A DNA stretch of 64,000 nucleotides, taken from positions 62,001-126,000 of the forward strand of contig JAIEPF010000010.1 in the NCBI GenBank assembly GCA_019749945.1, in the 5' to 3' direction. Source of the stretch: Burkholderiales bacterium (lineage in GTDB: Bacteria; Pseudomonadota; Gammaproteobacteria; Burkholderiales; SG8-41). The notes under the pieces are model-generated. The model worked only from the letters and a program-made list of their open reading frames with translations. It was not told the origin of the DNA and did no database searches. The translations under genes were made by a program, and so were the position numbers. Of the stretch, positions 58,346 through 64,000 are shown in pieces; the stretch's first letter is position 1, and every line of letters begins with the position of its first letter.

Positions 58346-60415
58346 TTACAGCAGCGGCACGATCAGCAGCGCGACGATGTTGATGATCTTGATCAGCGGG
58401 TTGATCGCGGGACCGGCGGTATCCTTGTAGGGGTCACCCACGGTGTCTCCGGTCACCGCCGCCTTGTGCGCTTCGGAACCCTTGCCGCCGTGGTTGCCGT
58501 CCTCGATGTATTTCTTGGCGTTGTCCCAGGCACCGCCGCCGGTGCACATCGAAATGGCGACGAAGAGCCCCGTGACAATGGTGCCCATCAGCATGCCGCC
58601 GAGGGCCTGCACGCCGGCGTCCTTGCCCATCAGGAAACCTACGATCAGCGCCACCGCAACCGGAGCCAGCACCGGCAGCAGCGACGGCACGATCATTTCC
58701 TTGATTGCGGCGCGGGTCAGCATGTCCACCGCACGCGAATAATCGGGTTTGGCGGTGCCTTCCATGATGCCGCTGATTTCCTTGAACTGGCGTCGCACTT
58801 CAACCACCACCGAACCCGCGGCACGGCCGACGGCTTCCATCGCCATCGCGCCGAACAGGTAGGGGATCAGGCCGCCGGCAAAGAGGCCGATGATCACCGC
58901 CGGATTCGACAGGTCGAAGCTGACGACGCGGCCGGTTTCCTCGATCTTGTGGGTGTAGTCGGCGAACAGCACCAGCGCGGCCAGGCCGGCGGAGCCGATG
59001 GCGTAACCCTTGGTCACCGCCTTGGTGGTGTTGCCCACGGCATCCAGCGGATCGGTCACGTCGCGCACCGACTTCGGCATTTCCGACATTTCGGCGATGC
59101 CGCCGGCGTTGTCGGTGATCGGGCCGTAGGCGTCGAGGGCGACGATGATGCCGGCCATCGACAGCATCGAGGTCGCGGCGATGGCGATGCCGTAGAGGCC
59201 GCCCAGCGTGTAGGAGACATAGATCGCGACGCACACCGCCAGCACAGGCCAGGCGGTGGAGCGCATCGATACGCCGAGACCGGCGATGATGTTGGTGCCG
59301 TGACCGGTGGTTGATGCTGCGGCGACGTGCTGCACCGGGGCGTACTGGGTGCCGGTGTAGTACTCGGTGATCCACACCAGGAAGGCGGTCAGCACGAGGC
59401 CGACTACGGCGCTGCCGTAGAGCTTCAGCACCGACAACTGAGGATAGTGTTCGCTGATGTTGCCGAGCATCCAGCTGGTGATCGGGTAGAAGGCAATCAG
59501 CGCCAGCACGCCGGCGACGATCAGGCCGCGGTACAGCGCGCCCATGATGTTCTTGCCGTCGGAGGTCTTGACAAAAAACGCGCCGATGATCGAGGCGATG
59601 ATGGCGAAGCCGCCGAGCACCAGCGGGTACATCACCGCACCCTGCACGATTTCCGGCTTGGGCAGCATCAGCGCCGCGAGCACCATGGTCGCGATGATGG
59701 TCACCGCGTAGGTTTCGAACAGGTCGGCGGCCATGCCGGCGCAGTCGCCGACATTGTCACCGACGTTGTCGGCGATCACCGCCGGGTTGCGCGGATCGTC
59801 TTCGGGGATGCCGGCTTCAACTTTACCCACCAGATCGGCGCCGACGTCGGCGCCCTTGGTGAAAATGCCACCGCCCAGACGCGCGAAAATCGAAATCAGC
59901 GAGGAACCGAAGGCGAGGCCGATCAGCGGCTTGATGACGTCGCTCATCCTGGCGCCGGCGCCGGCGTTGCCGGTCAGGTACCAGAAGAACAGCACGGTGC
60001 CGAGCAGGCCCAAGCCGACCACCAGCATGCCGGTGATGGCGCCGCCGCGGAACGCGATGTCCAGCGCGGGGTTGATGCCGTTGCGGGCCGCTTCGGCGGT
60101 GCGCACATTGGCGCGCACCGACACATTCATGCCGATGTAGCCGGCCAGTCCGGACAGGAAAGCGCCGACAAAAAACGCCGCGGCGGTGGGGCCGCCGAGC
60201 AGGACCCAGATCAGCACGAACAGCACCGCGCCGACGATGGCGATGGTGGTGTACTGGCGATTCAAATAGGCTTGCGCACCGGCCTGAATCGCCGCGGCGA
60301 TTTCGCGCATGCGGTCATTGCCGTCGGGCTGCGCGACGATCCAGCGGATCGACACGCCGCCGTAGACCAGTGCGGCGAGGGCGCAGACCAGCGCAAAGAT
60401 CAAACCATTCGTCAT
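58346..60415 (-). CDS. hppA: H+-translocating membrane pyrophosphatase, K+-independent type
   Basis: A 689-aa membrane pyrophosphatase with about 16 hydrophobic segments that couples PPi hydrolysis to proton export. Catalytic loops: [39 protein letters not shown] and [20 protein letters not shown]. The K+-dependence segment is [19 protein letters not shown]. Lys at this position (Ala in K+-dependent enzymes) predicts a K+-independent H+ pump. The upstream neighbour on the same strand is a PPi-type phosphofructokinase gene, fitting a PPi-based economy. Confidence 0.95.
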   Translation of the reverse strand: MTNGLIFALVCALAALVYGGVSIRWIVAQPDGNDRMREIAAAIQAGAQAYLNRQYTTIAIVGAVLFVLIWVLLGGPTAAAFFVGAFLSGLAGYIGMNVSVRANVRTAEAARNGINPALDIAFRGGAITGMLVVGLGLLGTVLFFWYLTGNAGAGARMSDVIKPLIGLAFGSSLISIFARLGGGIFTKGADVGADLVGKVEAGIPEDDPRNPAVIADNVGDNVGDCAGMAADLFETYAVTIIATMVLAALMLPKPEIVQGAVMYPLVLGGFAIIASIIGAFFVKTSDGKNIMGALYRGLIVAGVLALIAFYPITSWMLGNISEHYPQLSVLKLYGSAVVGLVLTAFLVWITEYYTGTQYAPVQHVAAASTTGHGTNIIAGLGVSMRSTAWPVLAVCVAIYVSYTLGGLYGIAIAATSMLSMAGIIVALDAYGPITDNAGGIAEMSEMPKSVRDVTDPLDAVGNTTKAVTKGYAIGSAGLAALVLFADYTHKIEETGRVVSFDLSNPAVIIGLFAGGLIPYLFGAMAMEAVGRAAGSVVVEVRRQFKEISGIMEGTAKPDYSRAVDMLTRAAIKEMIVPSLLPVLAPVAVALIVGFLMGKDAGVQALGGMLMGTIVTGLFVAISMCTGGGAWDNAKKYIEDGNHGGKGSEAHKAAVTGDTVGDPYKDTAGPAINPLIKIINIVALLIVPLL

Positions 60416-60601
60416 GATTACTCCTAAACTATTGTTTTAATTGAATAAATTTTGCCGGTGCGTAGCCGGGGCCGCGCTAGGGTGCCTTTATTTCGCTCCA
60501 AACGCAAGACCCGGAAGCGGCACTTCTGGCGGGACCCGCATTATAGAACTGCCGATATCCCGCTTGCACCCTCTGCAGCGCGCCGGCGCCGGCGCGCGCC
60601 G

Positions 60602-61879
60602 TCAGGGTAAAGACCGGAATGCGGACTGCAGGCGCCGGGTGACCGGTTTCAGCTTCAGTTGCGCGTGTATCGGCAGGCCATCGGCAAACGGCGGCCAGGC
60701 TTCGCCGCGAATCAGCGGCGTGAAATAGGCGCGGGCGCCCGCGGTCAGGCGGTAACCATCGGTCGTGAGGAAGCTGCGCGGCAGGCGTTTTTCGCGGTTC
60801 ATCAGGCTGGTGAGCGCCGCGGCAGTTATTTTCCAGCGATAGGGATGGTCGCTGCTGCGTTTGATCACCGGCATCACATCGCTTGTGCCCCGCAGCGCAT
60901 AAGTCACGGCGGCGCGTCCCACGGCGTAGGCCTGGTCGACATCGGTTTGTGAGGCAAGATGGCGCGCCGCGCGCTGCACGTAATCCAGCACGCTCCAGTG
61001 CACCTTGACCTTCAGCGATTCGCGCAGCATCGCCGCGATCAAAGGCGCGACACCACCGAGCTGTTCGTGACCCGGGATGCCGTCGCCGCCGGCCTGGGTC
61101 AGGCGGCGGCCGTCGCGCAGTTTGACCCCTTCGGCGACCGCCACCGCGCACCAGCCGTGTCTGGCGATCCGCGCGCGAACCGCGGCGATAAAACGGTTGC
61201 GCTCGAAATGGATTTCCGGAACCAGCAACAGCAGCGGTCCGTCCTTGCCGGCGGGCAGGGCGAGGCCGCAGGCGGCGGCGATCCAGCCGGTGTGGCGGCC
61301 CATCACTTCCATGACAAACACCTTGGTCGAACTGCGCGCCATCGATGCCAGGTCGGCCATCGCTTCGCGCAGGCTGGTGGCGGCGAATTTGGCCGCTGAA
61401 CCGAAGCCGGGACTGGAATCCGAATGCAGGATGTCGTTGTCTATGGTTTTCGGCACCGCGAGCGACACCACCGGGCAACCCAGCCGCGGCAGGATGGTCG
61501 CGATCTGGTGCGCGGTTTCCGCGGAGCCGTTGCCGCCGTTGTAAAAAAAATAGCCGATGTTGTGGGCGCGGAATACCGCGGCGAGGCGTTCGTACTGCGC
61601 GCGGCCCTGCGGCAGCGGCGACAGGTCAAAACGGCAGGAGCCGAAGGCGCCGCCGGGGGTGTGCATCAGTGCGCGGATGGCGGCTGCCGATTCGGCGCCG
61701 GTGTCGATCAGGTCTTCGGCCAGCGCGCCGAGGATGCCGTTGCGCGCGGCATAGATGTGGCCAATGAGGCGGCCGCTGCGCCGCGCGTGTCGCGCGGTTT
61801 CGATGATGCCGCAGGCCGTGGCATTGATGGTGGCGGTGACGCCGCCCGACTGGGCGTAGAGGGCGTTGGCGGCGGGCAC
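60602..61879 (-). CDS. pfp: PPi-type 6-phosphofructokinase with mixed specificity residues
   Basis: A 425-aa phosphofructokinase of the PPi-dependent long clade. Motifs: ALYAQSGGVTATINATACG (phosphoryl donor loop), YFFYNGGNGSAETAHQIA, VPKTIDNDILHSDSSPGFGS and VMEVMGRHTGWIAAACGLA. Lys in PKTIDND is the PPi-enzyme residue (ATP enzymes have PGTIDND). But the donor loop is GGNGS; PPi enzymes normally have Asp as the fourth residue (GGDDS/GGNDS) and ATP enzymes Gly (GGDGS). The phosphoryl donor is therefore uncertain. Lies between adk and hppA on the minus strand. Confidence 0.85.
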   Translation of the reverse strand: MPAANALYAQSGGVTATINATACGIIETARHARRSGRLIGHIYAARNGILGALAEDLIDTGAESAAAIRALMHTPGGAFGSCRFDLSPLPQGRAQYERLAAVFRAHNIGYFFYNGGNGSAETAHQIATILPRLGCPVVSLAVPKTIDNDILHSDSSPGFGSAAKFAATSLREAMADLASMARSSTKVFVMEVMGRHTGWIAAACGLALPAGKDGPLLLLVPEIHFERNRFIAAVRARIARHGWCAVAVAEGVKLRDGRRLTQAGGDGIPGHEQLGGVAPLIAAMLRESLKVKVHWSVLDYVQRAARHLASQTDVDQAYAVGRAAVTYALRGTSDVMPVIKRSSDHPYRWKITAAALTSLMNREKRLPRSFLTTDGYRLTAGARAYFTPLIRGEAWPPFADGLPIHAQLKLKPVTRRLQSAFRSLP

Positions 61880-61902
61880 GAGTAGTTAACGCGTTGCTGC
61901 GA

Positions 61903-62571
61903 TTACCGCGGCCTGCGCGCTTCGACGGCGGCGAAGATCGCGTCGCGTATGTTTTCAACCGAGCCCACACCCGGGATCAGCACGTATTGCGGCGCGCGAG
62001 GGTCGCCGCTGGCGCCCCGGCTGATGTAATAATTGATCAGCGGTTTGGTCTGGGCGTGATAGGTCGCAATGCGTTCCCTCACGGTGTTTTCATTGTCGTC
62101 GGGGCGTTGCACCAGCGGTTCGCCGGTGACATCATCCCTGTCGGCGACGCGCGGCGGATTGAAGTCGATGTGGTAGGTGCGGCCCGATCCCGGATGCACA
62201 CGGCGGCCGCTCATGCGTTTGAGGATTTCCGCATCGGCGACCTCGATGTTGATCACGAAGTCGATATCGATATTCGCTTCGCGCAATGCTTCAGCCTGCG
62301 GCAGGGTGCGCGGAAAACCGTCCATGATGAAGCCTGACGCGCAGTCCGGCGCCTTGATGCGTTCCTTGACCAGCGCGATCACCAGCGGATCCGGCACCAG
62401 CGCGCCGCGCTCCATGTAAGAGCGGGCTTCGTTGCCCGCCGGTGAATTGCTTTTCATCGCCGCGCGCAGCATGTCGCCGGTGGATATCTGCGGGATACTG
62501 AACCGCCGGACCAGGAATTGGGCCTGGGTGCCTTTGCCGGCACCGGGCAGGCCGAGTAACAGTATGCGCAT
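61903..62571 (-). CDS. adk: Adenylate kinase
   Basis: A 222-aa enzyme interconverting ATP, ADP and AMP. P-loop [17 protein letters not shown] (about residues 4-20), AMP site [29 protein letters not shown] start [20 protein letters not shown]. Long-LID form without the four zinc cysteines. It sits downstream of kdsB on the same strand, 63 bases apart, the usual betaproteobacterial lpxK-ycaR-kdsB-adk order. Confidence 0.96.
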   Translation of the reverse strand: MRILLLGLPGAGKGTQAQFLVRRFSIPQISTGDMLRAAMKSNSPAGNEARSYMERGALVPDPLVIALVKERIKAPDCASGFIMDGFPRTLPQAEALREANIDIDFVINIEVADAEILKRMSGRRVHPGSGRTYHIDFNPPRVADRDDVTGEPLVQRPDDNENTVRERIATYHAQTKPLINYYISRGASGDPRAPQYVLIPGVGSVENIRDAIFAAVEARRPR

Positions 62572-62634
62572 GGAATGATGCTGGATCGGTGTGAAAGGGC
62601 TGCAAGTATAGCCGCGCCGTCGCGGCTCGCAAAA

Positions 62635-63393
62635 TCAACGGCGAAACAACCCTTGCACTTTGCGCAAATCCGCGGGGGTATCGACGCCGGGATGCGGCGC
62701 CGCGGCACTGATGGCGACGCTGATGCGATAACCGTGTGCCAGCGCGCGCAATTGTTCCAGCGCTTCCGCACGTTCGATTGCCGCCGGTTTGAGTCCGGCG
62801 TAGGCGCGCAGGAAACTGCAGCGGTAGGCGTAAATGCCGAGATGGCGCAATGCGGGCAGGGTTGCGGGCAGCTTGCGTATGCCTTCCGCGAACGCGTCAC
62901 GCGCATACGGAATCGGTGCGCGGCTGAAATACAAGGCATAACCCTGGTCGTCGAGCACCACTTTGACCGCGTTCGGATTGGCCATGTCGCGCGCATCGCG
63001 GATGCGGCAGGCGGCGGTGGCGATGGCGGCGGCGCGGTGCGCGGCGAGGTTTTCGGCGACACGGCGGATCAGCGCCGGTGCGATCAAGGGCTCGTCGCCC
63101 TGCACGTTGACCACGATGGCATTGGCGGCAAGGCCGAGTTTTGCCGCAACTTCGGCCAGGCGGTCGGTGCCGGAGGCGTGGTTGCGGCGCGTCATCATCG
63201 CCTGAAAACCGTGCTTGTCGACCGCAGCGGCAATACGCGCATCATCGGTGGCGACGATCACCTGCGCTGCGCCGCTTTTTGCGGCACGCTCCGCGACGCG
63301 CACCACCATCGGCCTGCCGCCGATGTCGGCCAGCGGTTTGCCGGGGAAACGCGAGGACGCGTAGCGGGCGGGGATGACGACGGTAAAGATCAT
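62635..63393 (-). CDS. kdsB: 3-deoxy-manno-octulosonate cytidylyltransferase
   Basis: A 252-aa CMP-KDO synthetase that activates KDO for LPS inner-core synthesis. I start at ATG 63393 ([20 protein letters not shown]); the longer frame runs into a heptad repeat tract. Motifs: [12 protein letters not shown] (CTP loop), [10 protein letters not shown] (metal), [10 protein letters not shown]. The stop is followed by adk. The repeat tract at 63395-63422 lies immediately before the start and could affect translation initiation. Confidence 0.95.
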   Translation of the reverse strand: MIFTVVIPARYASSRFPGKPLADIGGRPMVVRVAERAAKSGAAQVIVATDDARIAAAVDKHGFQAMMTRRNHASGTDRLAEVAAKLGLAANAIVVNVQGDEPLIAPALIRRVAENLAAHRAAAIATAACRIRDARDMANPNAVKVVLDDQGYALYFSRAPIPYARDAFAEGIRKLPATLPALRHLGIYAYRCSFLRAYAGLKPAAIERAEALEQLRALAHGYRISVAISAAAPHPGVDTPADLRKVQGLFRR

Positions 63394-63394
63394 A

Positions 63395-63478
63395 GTGATG
63401 AGTGATGAGTGATGAGTGATGAGCAAGGCAGGAGGGCTGTGGTTCTGCCCATTACCGTTTACCCATTACTCATTACCG
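63395..63478. repeat. Inverted pair of heptad repeat tracts upstream of kdsB
   Basis: Left arm: four exact GTGATGA units at 63395, 63402, 63409 and 63416. Right arm: four 7-bp units ATTACCG, TTTACCC, ATTACTC, ATTACCG at 63451-63478, which are degenerate reverse complements of the left units. The arms flank a 28-base G-rich centre. It occupies the whole gap between ycaR and kdsB and may form an mRNA stem at the kdsB leader. Confidence 0.65.
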
Positions 63479-63480
63479 GT

Positions 63481-63660
63481 TCACAATTCTTCTTCCGCCG
63501 GAACCTTGCGCGCATCCTCTTCCAGCATCACCGGGATGCCGTCCTGGATCGGATAACCGAGGCGGCAGGGTTTGCAGATCAGCTCATTGGCCGCCTTGCG
63601 GTAGAGCAGCGGCCCCTTGCAGATCGGGCAGACCAGTATGTCGAGCAGCTTGTCATCCAT
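63481..63660 (-). CDS. ycaR: Trm112/YcaR-family small zinc-binding-like protein
   Basis: A 59-aa protein starting [20 protein letters not shown] at 63660, with two CPxCK/CKPC pairs (VCPICKG at about residues 10-16 and [19 protein letters not shown]). The closing [11 protein letters not shown] motif is the family hallmark. Function of bacterial members is not established; they sit consistently between lpxK and kdsB. Its start overlaps the lpxK end by 8 bases. Confidence 0.92.
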   Translation of the reverse strand: MDDKLLDILVCPICKGPLLYRKAANELICKPCRLGYPIQDGIPVMLEEDARKVPAEEEL

Positions 63661-64000
63661 GGCGGCGGGCCTGTGCGAGCCGGGCGACGATGGTGTCGCC
63701 CAGTGATTCATCGGGTACGGCGTTGACGACCAGCGCCCAGTGGCGCGTGGTGGCGAATGCCGCGCATTTTACCGCATCCTTTTCGGTCATCACGACATGG
63801 TGGTCGCCGGCGAACCGCAGATCCTGCGCGGTGTAGACGTGATGGTCGGGGAATGCACGGGTCACGCAGTCCAGCCCGAGGCGCTGCAACTGCGCAAAAA
63901 ACCGAGACGGGTTGCCGATGCCGGCGACGGCATAAACCTGCCGGCCGCGGAAATACGCGGCGGTGACGGTTTGTTGCGGATCATGCAGGTTGCGCAAGGT
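63653..64000 (-). CDS. lpxK: Tetraacyldisaccharide 4'-kinase (C-terminal part)
   Basis: The C-terminal 115 or so residues of LpxK, which phosphorylates the lipid A precursor. The frame runs to the window edge without a start. Recognisable elements are [34 protein letters not shown] and [15 protein letters not shown]. The 3' end overlaps ycaR by 8 bases. First gene in this window of the minus-strand lpxK-ycaR-kdsB-adk run. Confidence 0.9.
   Translation of the reverse strand, partial: TLRNLHDPQQTVTAAYFRGRQVYAVAGIGNPSRFFAQLQRLGLDCVTRAFPDHHVYTAQDLRFAGDHHVVMTEKDAVKCAAFATTRHWALVVNAVPDESLGDTIVARLAQARRHG

Noticed and set aside
59327-60427. 366-aa plus-strand frame over hppA
   Set aside because: Ala/Gly/His-rich antisense shadow of a strongly conserved gene.

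Overview
This 64-kb window is a GC-rich bacterial chromosome segment, most likely from a betaproteobacterium (Burkholderiales, Rhodocyclales or Nitrosomonadales type). The inference rests on two Bug/TctC-type periplasmic receptors, LysR and IclR regulators, a livGFKHM cluster, the lpxK-ycaR-kdsB-adk order, and Gram-negative envelope genes (LplT, KdsB, LpxK, signal peptides). The genus cannot be fixed from sequence alone. No rRNA, tRNA, CRISPR array, prophage or intact insertion sequence was seen.

Layout. 1-5 kb: a gene end, a 54-aa small protein, a VapBC module, a membrane protein with LRV-like repeats, a PEP-mutase/isocitrate-lyase family enzyme and a YpfJ-type zinc peptidase. 5-9 kb: a MoxR-type AAA+ ATPase and VWA-protein pair (CbbQ/CbbO, NorQ/NorD type). 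8.7-12.3 kb: a small catabolic operon (RraA-like protein, D-2-hydroxyacid dehydrogenase, Bug receptor) divergent from its IclR regulator. 12-20 kb: MgtC, a cupin, LplT, a LysR regulator with an overlapping small gene, alanine racemase, an alpha/beta hydrolase and RadA. 20-29 kb: a branched-chain-type ABC importer, then etfBA and an acyl-CoA dehydrogenase.

29-37.8 kb is the most unusual part. Six tandem paralogues encode exported proteins with an intact class I SAM-methyltransferase nucleotide motif, resembling the FAM173/ATPSCKMT lysine methyltransferase family, plus a C-terminal beta-rich domain. They surround a membrane-anchored spermidine-synthase-like protein and are followed by an APC amino-acid permease. 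37.8-51 kb: htpG behind a clear sigma-32 promoter, two c-di-GMP proteins, a second Bug receptor, a frameshifted FAD oxidoreductase, envelope-stress small proteins, a ketopantoate-reductase-like protein, a periplasmic phosphatase and a beta-propeller protein.

51-55 kb: a FAH-family hydrolase, a CbbR-type LysR gene and a TerC-UspA fusion. Between the LysR gene and terC lie two divergently oriented yybP-ykoY manganese riboswitches. One leads into terC as expected. The other, with its own terminator, leads into the LysR gene, which is atypical. 55-64 kb: soluble pyrophosphatase, GST, a FIST protein, a DUF599 protein, and then on the minus strand lpxK, ycaR, kdsB, adk, a pyrophosphate-type phosphofructokinase with a mixed specificity signature and a K+-independent H+-pyrophosphatase. 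The last set suggests pyrophosphate-centred energy metabolism.

Many genes are translationally coupled by ATGA or TGATG overlaps. Seven- to eight-base tandem repeat tracts, two of them with inverted arms, occur at three intergenic sites.
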